64,000 bases of DNA, taken from positions 4,092,001 through 4,156,000 of the forward strand of contig NZ_CP023702.1 in assembly GCF_008704555.1 (NCBI RefSeq), given 5' to 3'. The notes beneath the pieces are model-generated. The model was given only the letters and a program-made list of their open reading frames with translations. It searched no databases and was not told where the DNA came from. The position numbers were made by a program, and so were the translations under genes. The DNA is from Streptomyces nitrosporeus. GTDB lineage: Bacteria > Actinomycetota > Actinomycetes > Streptomycetales > Streptomycetaceae. This document shows positions 1 through 8,751 of the stretch, one piece after another (position 1 is the stretch's first letter; each line of letters begins with the position of its first letter).

Positions 1-629
1 CGAACCCCACGGGCTTCGTCGTCAGCGAGGCGCAGTTCAACCAGATGTTCCCGAACCGGAATTCCTTCTACACCTACAGCGGTCTCACCGCGGCCCTGAG
101 CGCCTACCCGGGCTTCGCGAACACGGGCAGCGACACCGTCAAGAAGCAGGAGGCGGCGGCCTTCCTCGCCAACGTCAGCCACGAGACCGGCGGTCTGGTG
201 CACATCGTCGAGCAGAACACCGCCAACTACCCGCACTACTGCGACACCACCCAGTCCTACGGGTGCCCGGCCGGCCAGGCCGCCTACTACGGCCGCGGCC
301 CCATCCAGCTCAGCTGGAACTTCAACTACAAGGCCGCCGGTGACGCCCTCGGCATCGACCTGCTCGGCAACCCCTGGCAGGTCGAGCAGAACGCCTCCGT
401 GGCCTGGAAGACCGGTCTCTGGTACTGGAACACCCAGAACGGCCCCGGCACCATGACCCCCCACAACGCCATGGTGAACGGCGCCGGCTTCGGCGAGACC
501 ATCCGGTCGATCAACGGCAGCCTGGAGTGCAACGGCGGCAACCCCGCCCAGGTCCAGAGCCGTATCTCCAAGTACCAGGCGTTCGTCCAGATCCTCGGCA
601 CCACGCCCGGCTCCAACCTGAGCTGCTGA
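1..629 (+). CDS. GH19 chitinase, 5'-truncated by window edge
   Basis: Secreted-type chitinase that hydrolyses beta-1,4-GlcNAc polymers. The reading frame is open from base 3, so the visible 208 residues are only the C-terminal catalytic part; signal peptide and any chitin-binding domain lie upstream of the window. The HETGG motif (Glu at visible residue 61) carries the catalytic acid of GH19 enzymes, and the YYGRGPIQLSWNFNY segment and the closing loop with the paired Cys (LECNGG, final C) are typical of bacterial family 19 ChiC/ChiG-type domains. The protein ends directly after the catalytic domain. A GC-rich hairpin follows the stop. The Met at base 45 is internal, not a start. Confidence 0.93.
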   Translation, partial: NPTGFVVSEAQFNQMFPNRNSFYTYSGLTAALSAYPGFANTGSDTVKKQEAAAFLANVSHETGGLVHIVEQNTANYPHYCDTTQSYGCPAGQAAYYGRGPIQLSWNFNYKAAGDALGIDLLGNPWQVEQNASVAWKTGLWYWNTQNGPGTMTPHNAMVNGAGFGETIRSINGSLECNGGNPAQVQSRISKYQAFVQILGTTPGSNLSC

Positions 630-649
630 ACCCGGTCCCACCTTGAGGA

Positions 650-685
650 GGGGGGCGTGTCCGGCGGCGGCCGGACGCGCCCCCC
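650..685 (+). terminator. Hairpin after chitinase gene
   Basis: An almost perfect inverted repeat of about 15-16 bp per arm, beginning GGGGGGCG and ending CGCCCCCC, starts 21 bp after the chitinase stop. It has no U-run, as is usual for Streptomyces terminators. Confidence 0.6.
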
Positions 686-726
686 GATTCGTTCCCGGGG
701 CAGGGCGGTTGGCAGGATCACCGCCC

Positions 727-1209
727 ATGACCACGGACAGCGCCACACCCCCCGCTCCCGGGCCCGGGAGCGCACTCGCTCTGATCGACGACGCCCTCGC
801 CCGCCCCTTCCCGGCCGGGGAGGAGAGCGAGGACAACGGCGTACGCAGCAGTGGACCGGGCCACCACCTGCTGATCCTGCGGGCGAGCCGGGACTTCTGG
901 GACGATCGGTCCCTGGAGACGGTGGAGCCCGCCGAGCAGGAGATCGAGGAGGAGTTCAGCCTGCTGGCAAGCGCGTTGAGCGAACGGTGGGGTGAGCCGG
1001 AGACCGTCGAGCTCTGGCCCTACCTGGAGGAGGACGGCCCGACGCCGGAACCCGTGTCCCAGCTCAGCAACCTGGCCGGCAGCATGCAGGTCTGGCGGCT
1101 GCCGGACCGCGGCGGGCGGTGGCTGGGCCTGGCGGTGGGCCAGGCGGACCCCGAGTTCCCGATCTGGCTGCTCGCCGCCGTCGGCGAGGACTCCGTCCTG
1201 CCAGGCTGA
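727..1209 (+). CDS. Conserved hypothetical protein (160 aa)
   Basis: I do not recognise a named family. The start is the ATG at 727 (MTTDSATPP), just downstream of the chitinase terminator; an in-frame extension upstream would run through that hairpin and is unlikely. The protein is acidic, has no signal peptide or membrane segment, and shows an alternating pattern with a WPYLEEDGP segment and a C-terminal half rich in Trp and Leu (VWRLPDRGGRWLGLAVGQ). Its composition fits a small soluble cytoplasmic protein. Codon use is typical of the chromosome. Function unknown. Confidence 0.75.
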   Translation: MTTDSATPPAPGPGSALALIDDALARPFPAGEESEDNGVRSSGPGHHLLILRASRDFWDDRSLETVEPAEQEIEEEFSLLASALSERWGEPETVELWPYLEEDGPTPEPVSQLSNLAGSMQVWRLPDRGGRWLGLAVGQADPEFPIWLLAAVGEDSVLPG

Positions 1210-1666
1210 ACGGGAGACGGCGGAGCGGGGGCGAGACGGCCCGGACGAGGGCACGACGGCCCGGACGAGGGCACGACGGCCCGGACGAGCGGGAGACGGC
1301 CGGGAGATGAGGGGGAGACGGCCGGTGCGGCGCGGTGCCGGGCGGCTCTCCGGGCCGTCACCGGCGGCCGGCGACAGCGACCACCCCCGTGGGCCGCTGT
1401 CGCCGTACCCCCGGCACGGGCGCCCTCCGGCACCACGGGCGTCCGTGTGGCGCCTCGGTGCTCTTCGGAGTCCTGGATCCGGGACGTTCCCCGACGTCCC
1501 CCGACGTTCCCCGAACGTCCCGGAACACCCTGGGGACTCTAGGGGGGCGGGGCCGGGAACCGGGAGATTCAATTCGCACGGTGAGATTGCAGGGGGGTAT
1601 CAGAGCGCACAGCGAACCGGTAGCCTGCACTCCGGTTTGCCGAGCGGAGCGTGGAGCGGGGGACGG
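1210..1666. other. Intergenic region with short GC-rich repeats
   Basis: No gene supported. Between about 1225 and 1320 there are tandem 18-19-bp units of the type GACGGCCCGGACGAGGGCAC (two good copies, then degenerate GGGAGACGGCC copies). Near 1485-1530 runs of GACGTCCCCC/GACGTTCCCCG repeat. The last 100 bases before 1667 presumably hold the promoter of the PucR-type regulator, but I see no clear -35/-10 pair. Confidence 0.5.
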
Positions 1667-3160
1667 GTGCACACGCGGGAACGGGCCGACGACGTGCTGC
1701 GGATGCACCGGCTGACACGCACGGGCGGATCGCCGGAGCTGCTGCGCTGGCTGGCCCAGCGGTCGGACGGGTGGGCCGGACTGCTGGACTGCGACGGCAC
1801 GGTGCTCCAGGGCGTGTCCGGGACCGCCCGGTGGCCGGGCCAGGACGCCGCCGCGCTCGCCTCCCGCGCGGCACGGGAACTGACGGTGCGCGGGGCGCGC
1901 GCCTATTCGCTGGAGACCGAGGAGTGCACGGCCCTGCTGCTCCCGCTCGACGACGTACCCGAGGACCGCGGCACCCTCCTCGCGGTCGTGGCGCCGCGGC
2001 CGCTGCCCGGCGGGCTCGCCACCCTGCTCGGTGACGCGACGATGCCGCTCCTGCTGGCCTGGTCGTCGGAGAGCGTGGAGCGCAAGCGCCGCCGCGTCGA
2101 CCTGGCGGAGTCCCGTGGACGGGAGGCGGTGCTGCACCTCCTCATGACAGGGCAGCTGTCCATCGCCCACCAGGTGGCGGGCGCCCTGCGGCCGAGGCTC
2201 CCCGACCCGGTCCGGGTCTGCGTCGTCGAATGCCCGGGCGGCAGACGGGACGAGGTGGCTCGGATCTGTACGGAGGCATCCGGCGGCCGGACCTGGATCG
2301 TGCGCTGCCCCGTCTACGCCCGCCATCTGATCCTGATCGCCCCGGCGGACGCGGGCCCGGCGGGCGGAGGGCCGCACGCCGGCACCCCCTTCGACCGGAC
2401 CGTGGCCGACCTGGTGGACGACTGCGTCGTCGGCGTCAGCGAGGACGTACCCCTGTCCGACACGGCGACGGGCTACCGCCAGGCGTTCCACGCCCTGGCG
2501 GTGGCCCGCGGACTCCCGGACCGGCACGCCCGCTTCGGTTCCGCTCCCGAACCCGCGCTCGTGGCCGGCGCCGCCGGAGAGCTGTGGGCGAACACCCTGC
2601 TCGCCCCGCTGCTCACCTACCTGCCCCGCCGCTCGCAGGACCCGGGCAGCCAGGAACTGGTGGCCACCCTGGCGTCCTGGCTGGCGTTCTCCTCCCACGC
2701 CACCCAGCACCTGAAGATCCACCGCAACACCTTGGCCGCCCGGCTCAGACTGATCGGCGAACTGCTCCACCTGGACCTGAACCGGCTCGCCGACCAGGCC
2801 GCCCTCGACCTCGCCCTGTGCATCCGGGCCGTCCCGGCCCCGTACCGCTCCGAGGACGCCGGGGCCGGCGCCGTGCCCGACCTCGACACGATCCTGCGCG
2901 GCGCGGGCATCCAGAACTGGGCGGCCCAGCAGTTCCGCGCGCTCGCCCCGGCGGGCCGCACGGCGGAGGAGACACTGCGCGCCTGGCTGCGCTGCGAGGC
3001 CCAGCTCGCCCCCACCGCGGCCGATCTGGGCATCTCCGTGCCGGGGACGCGCAAGCGTCTGGTCCGGCTGGAGGGCGTCCTGCACCGCTCGCTGCTCCGG
3101 TCGCCGAGCGCGCGGTACGACCTGTGGCTGGCCTTCCGCGCGGTGGACCTGGCCTCCTGA
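1667..3160 (+). CDS. PucR-family transcriptional regulator
   Basis: Cytoplasmic DNA-binding regulator of 497 residues. The start is the GTG at 1667, 6 bases after a GGAGCGGGGG ribosome binding site; the frame is open further upstream but that part has no coding character. The N-terminal ~180 residues form a sensor-like domain, followed by a GGDEF-like/PucR middle region. A PucR C-terminal helix-turn-helix lies near residue 350 (HRNTLAARLRLIGELL ... DLALCI). A second, weaker copy of the same pattern lies near residues 425-490 (AADLGISVPGTRKRLVRLE). The family usually controls nearby catabolic or stress genes; the target here is unknown because the gene stands alone, convergent with the kinase gene. 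Confidence 0.82.
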   Translation: MHTRERADDVLRMHRLTRTGGSPELLRWLAQRSDGWAGLLDCDGTVLQGVSGTARWPGQDAAALASRAARELTVRGARAYSLETEECTALLLPLDDVPEDRGTLLAVVAPRPLPGGLATLLGDATMPLLLAWSSESVERKRRRVDLAESRGREAVLHLLMTGQLSIAHQVAGALRPRLPDPVRVCVVECPGGRRDEVARICTEASGGRTWIVRCPVYARHLILIAPADAGPAGGGPHAGTPFDRTVADLVDDCVVGVSEDVPLSDTATGYRQAFHALAVARGLPDRHARFGSAPEPALVAGAAGELWANTLLAPLLTYLPRRSQDPGSQELVATLASWLAFSSHATQHLKIHRNTLAARLRLIGELLHLDLNRLADQAALDLALCIRAVPAPYRSEDAGAGAVPDLDTILRGAGIQNWAAQQFRALAPAGRTAEETLRAWLRCEAQLAPTAADLGISVPGTRKRLVRLEGVLHRSLLRSPSARYDLWLAFRAVDLAS

Positions 3161-3212
3161 GGAGCGGAGCCCGGAAGCGGTCTGCGGTCTGCGGTCCGTG
3201 CTCCCGGCCGGG

Positions 3213-5222
3213 TCAGTCCGTCCTGGTGTAGGTCAGGCTCTCCCCGGTCTCCGGGATCTCACGGCGCAGGCCGCCGTCGGGCAGCAGGGTCAGGACGGTC
3301 GGCCTGCCGGGGGTGCAGGAGGCCGCGGGTTCACCGACCGTGACCCGGGAGGGGCCGATGCGCACCGGGTCGCCGGGGGCCGGTCCGTCCGCCAGCTCCG
3401 CCTGGAAGACGCAGTGGTAGGAGCCACCGGAGCCGAGCGGGCCGTCGGCGGTGAGGGAGAGCACCGTGTCGCCCACCTCCCCCTGCCGGATGACGAGCCG
3501 GCGGGTGGACGTCCCCGCGTCGCCGCCGACGGTGCCCGTCCAGGTGCCCACGTAGTCCGCGGGGACGGCGCCCCCGGTGCCGTCGCCGGAGCCGCTCCCG
3601 GTGGGATCCGGATTCCGCGGGGCCGGGTCCGCGGAGGAACCGCCGGACGAGGACGCCGTGGGGGACGGGGAGGCCGTGGTGCCGCCGTCGTCCTTCATGA
3701 AGGCGTAGACGCCCCAGCAGGCACCGGCCGCCACGAGAGCCGCCACCACGACCAGCAGCACGGCCGCCCCTCTGCGCCGCCCCCTCGGACCGGACGAGGG
3801 GGAAGGCGCGGAGCCGGGGGCGGGGTGGGGCGGCGGCCCGTACGGGCGCGTGGGACCGAAACCGCCGGTGTGTCCCGGCGCGGGCTGCGTGGCGTAGCCG
3901 TACGGCGAGGGCGGGGGCGCCTGCTGCGGATAACCGTACGAGGGCGGGGGCGGCTGCTGTCCGGGGTGGCCGTACGGAGGCGGGAGCGGCTGCTGTCCGG
4001 AGTGGCCGTACGGCGGCGGGGGCGGCGGTGTCGCCGGCGGACCCGGAGCGTGTATCGGGGCGGGTCCCGGGGCGGACGGAGGCCGGACGGGCACCGTCCC
4101 CGGGGCGGAAGCGGCGGGGGGTGCGGAGGTGCCGGGTGCGGCGGTGGTGACAGGAGGGCTGGGAGGGGCGGGCGTGGCGGGAGCGCCGAGGGGGGCAGGT
4201 GCGCCGGTTGTGGTGGGTGCGCCGGCTGCCCCCGCCACCGGTGCGGCCGGGCCGCCGTCCTCCGGCCCGTCCTCCGCCGGCCCGTCCTCCTCCGGGTCCT
4301 CGGAGTCCAGCAGTTCCACGGCGTGCCGCCCCAGCTGGGCGATCAGCGCCGCGGGCAGCCACGGTTCCGCCGAGTCCGTACTGCCCAGCCGCTCCAGCAC
4401 GCTGTCGGTGGACGGGCGGGCGGCCGGGTCCTTGACCAGGCAGTCCTGGATCAGCTCCACCAGGTCCACCGGGACGCCGGTGAGGTCCGGCTCCTCCCGG
4501 GCGATACGGAACATCAGCGCGTGCACCCCGCTGTCCGCCGCGCCGAACGGCATCCGCCCCGTGGCCGCGTACGCCAGGACGGACCCCAGGCAGAACACGT
4601 CGCAGGCGGTCGTCACCCGCTCGCCGCGCACCTGCTCGGGCGCCATGAAGCCGGGGGACCCGACCAGCGAGCCCGTACGGGTCAGATCGCCCTCGGCGAG
4701 GGTCTCCAGGGCCCGCGCGATCCCGAAGTCGATGACCCGGGGGCCGTCGATCGTCACCAGGACGTTGGAGGGCTTCAGGTCCCGGTGCACGATCCCGGCC
4801 CGGTGGATGTCCTGGAGCGCACCGGCCAGCCCGCTGCCCAGCGCGCGTACGGAGTGTTCCGGAAGCGGGCCGTACGAGCCCGAGCGGTCCGCCGGGACAC
4901 CGGGGTGCCCCGAGACGACCCGGTGCAGCGAGGGACCGGCCACGTACCCCGTGGCCACCCACGGCACCGCGGCATCGGTGTCGGCGTCGAGCACCGGCGC
5001 GGTCCAGGCGCCCCCCACCCGGCGGGCGGCCCGCACCTCCGCCCGGAAACGCTCCCGGAACCGCTGCTGCTCCGCGAGTTCGGGGCGGACCAGCTTGATG
5101 GCGACCGTGCGGCCCCGTTCCGAGCGGGCCAGGAACACCTGGCCCATCCCGCCGGCCCCGAGTCTCCCCAACAGGCGGTAGCCGCCGATGCGTTGCGGGT
5201 CCGCGGAGCCCAGCTTCTCCAT
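3213..5222 (-). CDS. Membrane Ser/Thr protein kinase
   Basis: Hanks-type kinase of 669 residues. The start is the ATG at 5222 with a GGGAGGAAG ribosome binding site. The catalytic domain covers residues ~14-270: glycine loop LGAGGMG, lysine 43 (AIKLVRPE), catalytic loop HRDLKPSN, DFG (VIDFGIAR) and an activation-segment GSPGFMAPEQ. A long Pro/Gly/Ala linker follows, containing repeated YGHPGQQPPP-like units. Next come one membrane helix (~488-510) and an extracellular domain of ~110 residues beginning DYVGTWTG with two Cys; there are no PASTA repeats. Expected to phosphorylate cytoplasmic targets in response to an external signal; the ligand is unknown. Transcribed divergently from the aminotransferase. 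Confidence 0.92.
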   Translation of the reverse strand: MEKLGSADPQRIGGYRLLGRLGAGGMGQVFLARSERGRTVAIKLVRPELAEQQRFRERFRAEVRAARRVGGAWTAPVLDADTDAAVPWVATGYVAGPSLHRVVSGHPGVPADRSGSYGPLPEHSVRALGSGLAGALQDIHRAGIVHRDLKPSNVLVTIDGPRVIDFGIARALETLAEGDLTRTGSLVGSPGFMAPEQVRGERVTTACDVFCLGSVLAYAATGRMPFGAADSGVHALMFRIAREEPDLTGVPVDLVELIQDCLVKDPAARPSTDSVLERLGSTDSAEPWLPAALIAQLGRHAVELLDSEDPEEDGPAEDGPEDGGPAAPVAGAAGAPTTTGAPAPLGAPATPAPPSPPVTTAAPGTSAPPAASAPGTVPVRPPSAPGPAPIHAPGPPATPPPPPPYGHSGQQPLPPPYGHPGQQPPPPSYGYPQQAPPPSPYGYATQPAPGHTGGFGPTRPYGPPPHPAPGSAPSPSSGPRGRRRGAAVLLVVVAALVAAGACWGVYAFMKDDGGTTASPSPTASSSGGSSADPAPRNPDPTGSGSGDGTGGAVPADYVGTWTGTVGGDAGTSTRRLVIRQGEVGDTVLSLTADGPLGSGGSYHCVFQAELADGPAPGDPVRIGPSRVTVGEPAASCTPGRPTVLTLLPDGGLRREIPETGESLTYTRTD

Positions 5223-5451
5223 GGTGCGCTTCCTCCCCCGAACGGCCTCGTGGGGCCGTACGTCCAGAGAATAGCGGCGTGCCCCGCCCGCACACCCGCC
5301 CCGCCCGGCGGCCTCCGTGAGCGGGCGGGAGCGCCCGCGGGCGGGAGGCCGTGGGCCGGGCGCGGGGGTGTCGACACCCTGCCGAACGTGGCGGCGCACG
5401 CCGTACACAGTGGCCATGGAGTCGCGGCCCGGGGCCGCCTACGCTCGCCGC

Positions 5452-6843
5452 ATGACCCCTCATGCCGCGCGCGCACCCCGTGCCCCCGAAGCCGACCCCG
5501 CCGCCGGTGCCGCCGTGAAGGCCACCGACCGCGCACACGTCTTCCACTCCTGGTCCGCCCAGGGCCTGATCGACCCGCTCGCCGTCGCCGGCGCCGAGGG
5601 GGCGTACTTCTGGGACTACGACGGCAACCGCTACCTCGACTTCAGCAGCGGTCTCGTCTTCACCAACATCGGCTACCAGCACCCCGCCGTCGTCGCCGCC
5701 ATCCAGGAGCAGGCCGGCAAGCTCGCGACGTTCGCGCCCGCCTTCGCCGTCGAGGCGCGCTCCGAAGCCGCCCGGCTGATCGCCCGGCACACCCCCGGCG
5801 ACCTGGACAAGATCTTCTTCACCAACGGCGGCGCCGAGGCCGTCGAGAACGCGGTCCGGATGGCCCGGGTGCACACCGGGCGCACGAAGGTGCTCTCCGC
5901 CTACCGCTCGTACCACGGGGCCACCGCCGCGGCGATCAACCTCACCGGCGACCCGCGCCGCTGGGCCTCCGACAACGGCTCGGCCGGGGTCGTCCGCTTC
6001 TGGGCGCCGTTCCTCTACCGCTCGCCCTTCTACGCGGAGACCGAGGCGGAGGAGTGCGCCCGCGCCCTCCAGCACCTGGAGGACACCCTGGCGTTCGAAG
6101 GCCCCTCGACGGTCGCCGCCGTGGTCCTGGAGACCGTCCCGGGCACCGCGGGCATCATGCCCCCGCCGCCCGGCTACCTCGCCGGTGTGCGCGAGATCTG
6201 CGACCGGTACGGGATCGTCTTCGTCCTCGACGAGGTCATGACCGGCTTCGGACGCACGGGGGAGTGGTTCGCCGCCGACCACCACGGCGTCGTACCGGAC
6301 CTGATGACCTTCGCCAAGGGCGTCAACTCCGGTTACGTCCCGCTCGGCGGGGTCGCCATCAGCGCGGAGATCGCCGCGACCTTCGAGACCCGGCCCTACC
6401 CCGGCGGGCTCACCTACTCCGGTCACCCGCTGGCCTGCGCGGCGGCCGTCGCCACGATCAGGGTGATGGAGGAGGAGGGGACCGTCGGGAGCGCCGCGGA
6501 CCTGGGCGAACGCGTCCTCGGACCCGGGCTGCGCGCCCTCGCCGAACACCACCCGTCCGTCGGCGAGGTACGCGGCCTCGGCGCTTTCTGGGCGCTGGAA
6601 CTGGTCCGGGACCGCGAGACCCGCGAACCCCTGGTCCCCTACAACGCGACCGGTGAGGCCAACGCCCCGATGGCGGCCTTCGGCGCGGCCTGCAAAAAGA
6701 ACGGCCTCTGGCCCTTCGTCAACATGAACCGCACCCACGTGGTCCCCGCCTGCAACATCACCGAGGCGGAGGCGAAGGAGGGACTGGCCGCGCTGGACGC
6801 CGCCCTCCACGTGGCCGACGAGCACACCGTCCGGGCCTCCTGA
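5452..6843 (+). CDS. Class-III (omega) aminotransferase
   Basis: PLP-dependent aminotransferase of fold type I, about 463 residues. Visible class-III motifs are the N-terminal WDYDGNRYLDFSSG, FTNGGAEAVENAVRMAR (PLP phosphate region), VFVLDEVMTGFGRTG (Asp contacting the pyridine N) and FAKGVNSG, in which Lys 289 is the Schiff-base lysine. The family moves amino groups from omega-amino acids, amines or beta-alanine to pyruvate or 2-oxoglutarate; the exact substrate cannot be read from sequence. I chose ATG 5452 because a TACGCT -10 element ends six bases before it, suggesting a leaderless mRNA; an in-frame ATG at 5416 is the alternative. The GntR/FCD gene downstream may regulate it. Confidence 0.88.
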   Translation: MTPHAARAPRAPEADPAAGAAVKATDRAHVFHSWSAQGLIDPLAVAGAEGAYFWDYDGNRYLDFSSGLVFTNIGYQHPAVVAAIQEQAGKLATFAPAFAVEARSEAARLIARHTPGDLDKIFFTNGGAEAVENAVRMARVHTGRTKVLSAYRSYHGATAAAINLTGDPRRWASDNGSAGVVRFWAPFLYRSPFYAETEAEECARALQHLEDTLAFEGPSTVAAVVLETVPGTAGIMPPPPGYLAGVREICDRYGIVFVLDEVMTGFGRTGEWFAADHHGVVPDLMTFAKGVNSGYVPLGGVAISAEIAATFETRPYPGGLTYSGHPLACAAAVATIRVMEEEGTVGSAADLGERVLGPGLRALAEHHPSVGEVRGLGAFWALELVRDRETREPLVPYNATGEANAPMAAFGAACKKNGLWPFVNMNRTHVVPACNITEAEAKEGLAALDAALHVADEHTVRAS

Positions 6844-6950
6844 CGAACGGTACCGGCAGGTCCGGGCACACGCGCCCCCTCCTCCGCGCCCCGCTCGCCG
6901 CCGCGGGCGAGGCCGTAAGGTGACCCGAGCCGAGAACGGGAGGGGGCGCC

Positions 6951-7670
6951 ATGCCTGCGAGCGGAGCTGTGAACCGCAGTACGCTGCGGCAGCAGATCGC
7001 CGGCGCGCTGCGTGACGAGGTGCTCGCGGGCCGTATGCGCCCCCGGACCGAATTCACCGTCAAACAGATTGCCGAGCAGTACGGGGTCTCGGCGACCCCC
7101 GTCCGCGAGGCGCTGTTCGACCTCTCGGCGCAGGGCCTCCTCGAATCCGACCAGCACCGGGGCTTCAGGGTGCGCGAGTTCAGCGTCACCGACTACCGGG
7201 CCATGGTGGAGGCCCGCGCGCTGGTCCTGGACGGGGTCTTCCGGGCCGTCTTCGAGGGGGCGGACCCGGACGCCGTACGGACGGGCGAACACGCGGCGGC
7301 TCTGGCCTCGGTACGCCGCAGGGCCGAGGAGGCCGCCCGCGCGGTCCGCGTCGGCGACCTCGACATCCTCATCGGCTACGACCTGCGGTTCTGGCGCGAG
7401 CTGGGTGCCTTCTTCGGCAACCCGTACATCGCCGACTTCATGCACCGCCTACGGGTGCAGGCCTGGGTCTTCGCCGTCCCGTACCTGCGGGGCGACGCCG
7501 ATGTGTGCGACTGGCTGTGGAACGGCCACCAGGAGCTGGTGGAGGCCCTCACCGCCCGCGACACCGCCGCCGTACGCTCGGTCCTGGACGCCTACCACGC
7601 GCACGGGCTGAACTGGGCGGACCGCCTGGCCGCCGGCGACCCGCCGCATCCGGGACACGGCACGGCCTGA
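6951..7670 (+). CDS. GntR-family regulator (FadR/FCD subfamily)
   Basis: DNA-binding regulator of 239 residues. ATG at 6951 follows a GGGAGGGGGC ribosome binding site. Residues ~10-75 form the winged helix-turn-helix (LRDEVLAGRMRP, QYGVSATPVREALFDL). Residues ~85-225 form the all-helical FCD ligand-binding domain, with the conserved early Arg/Asp-rich helix and late His (NGHQELVEALTARD). The family binds small carboxylates or amino-acid-derived ligands. It lies 107 bp after the aminotransferase on the same strand, so control of that gene is plausible but not shown. A TAAGGT hexamer at about 6916 may be its -10 box. Confidence 0.9.
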   Translation: MPASGAVNRSTLRQQIAGALRDEVLAGRMRPRTEFTVKQIAEQYGVSATPVREALFDLSAQGLLESDQHRGFRVREFSVTDYRAMVEARALVLDGVFRAVFEGADPDAVRTGEHAAALASVRRRAEEAARAVRVGDLDILIGYDLRFWRELGAFFGNPYIADFMHRLRVQAWVFAVPYLRGDADVCDWLWNGHQELVEALTARDTAAVRSVLDAYHAHGLNWADRLAAGDPPHPGHGTA

Positions 7671-7780
7671 CCCGGAGCGGCGGGCCTCCTGTGCCGGGGC
7701 GAGGGACGGCCTGGTGCCGGCACGCGGGGGCCAAGCCCCGCACCGGGGGCACGGGGCGACCTGGTGCCCCCGTGCAGGCC

Positions 7781-7915
7781 GCACGGGAGAGCGTCCCCGC
7801 GCCGGACGTGCGGGGGAGCGTCCCCGTACCGGACGTGCGGGAAAGCGTCCCCGCGCCGGACGTGCGGGAAAGCGTCCCCGTACCGGCCGTGCGGGGGAGC
7901 GTCCCCGCACCGGGG
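7781..7915 (+). repeat. Five tandem 27-bp repeats
   Basis: Five units of exactly 27 bp with the pattern GTGCGGGRRAGCGTCCCCG followed by YRCCGGMC. Each holds a small GGGGGA/TCCCC dyad, so adjacent copies can form hairpins. The period is a multiple of three, so all frames stay open across it and create false long ORFs. It lies in the 344-bp gap between the GntR gene and the next hypothetical gene; nothing else is seen there except a TACGCT hexamer at 7972, a possible -10 box. Confidence 0.85.
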
Positions 7916-8014
7916 GGCGCGGGAGGGCCTCGTGTCCCCGCGCCCTGTGCGCCGGGACCCCGCCGCATTACGCTGGCCCGACCATCGCACGAACCCTTCC
8001 GAGAGCGAGACTTC

Positions 8015-8665
8015 GTGGCCTGTGACCTGTGGCTGGTCCCCCTCGTCGATGTGCTGTGCCACAGCCCCGACAACCCCTTCGCCGAAGAGATCGCCCTCTA
8101 CGACAAGGCGCTGGGCGAGGCGGGTCTGCCGTCCGTCCCCGTCTACGCCTACATGCCGGGCCTGACCGGCGACGTCGCCCCGGTCGCCGGTTTCGACTAC
8201 GACGCCCTGCACCTCCTGCGCCGCGCCTATCTGCTCCAGCTCAGCGGGCTCGCCGTCACTCCCGTCGACGAACTCGGCGGGGACTACGAGCAGTTGCTGG
8301 AGATGTTCGAGCAGAGCGCGCAGGGCTCCCATCTGGTCTGGCACTACGACCACGCCGGGGCGTACGTACCGGTGGACTTCCCCGCGCCGCTCTTCGACGA
8401 CCAGCTGCTGGAAGGCGGCGGACCGCTGGGTTCGTCGCACGGGCTGCTGCGGGAACTGGAGTTCGTCGCCCCGTCCCTCGGCATCGACCCGGCCAACCCG
8501 CCGGCCGCCCCGCTGCCGCCCATCGGACCGACCGATCTCGAGGAACCGGCCGGTCCGGTCAGGGACGACGGCAGTCCCTTCGCCCGGGAACGCCACGTGT
8601 GGCTGGGACTGCACGCCGCGGCCACCCGCAGCCTCGCCCAGGGATCCATGATCGTCTTCAGCTGA
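8015..8665 (+). CDS. Conserved hypothetical protein (216 aa)
   Basis: No named family recognised. The GTG at 8015 (VACDLWLVPLVDVLC) is chosen because coding character begins there. The frame upstream runs through the 27-bp repeat array and is spurious. The protein is soluble and acidic, with no signal peptide. Conserved-looking blocks are DNPFAEEIALYDKAL, FDYDALHLLRRAYLLQL and SHLVWHYDHAGAYVPVDF. A strong hairpin shared with the convergent downstream gene follows it. Likely cytoplasmic, function unknown. Confidence 0.75.
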   Translation: MACDLWLVPLVDVLCHSPDNPFAEEIALYDKALGEAGLPSVPVYAYMPGLTGDVAPVAGFDYDALHLLRRAYLLQLSGLAVTPVDELGGDYEQLLEMFEQSAQGSHLVWHYDHAGAYVPVDFPAPLFDDQLLEGGGPLGSSHGLLRELEFVAPSLGIDPANPPAAPLPPIGPTDLEEPAGPVRDDGSPFARERHVWLGLHAAATRSLAQGSMIVFS

Positions 8666-8690
8666 CCGGGCCGCCCCTGCGTACCCCGAC

Positions 8691-8722
8691 CGCGGGGCGC
8701 CCTGACGACCAGGCGCCCCGCG
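8691..8722. terminator. Bidirectional hairpin between convergent genes
   Basis: Inverted repeat CGCGGGGCGCC / GGCGCCCCGCG around a 10-base loop, between the stop at 8665 (+) and the stop at 8752 (-). Confidence 0.7.
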
Positions 8723-8751
8723 GGCACGGGACCCGTACCCGCGGGGGCTTT

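Noticed and set aside
3331..6825. Long minus-strand open frame of more than 1,100 codons
   Set aside because: It is antisense to the aminotransferase and in another frame of the kinase gene. High GC removes stop codons; composition is low-complexity Arg/Gly/Ala with no domain.
7781..7915. CRISPR array
   Set aside because: Units abut directly with no unique spacers and no cas genes are present.
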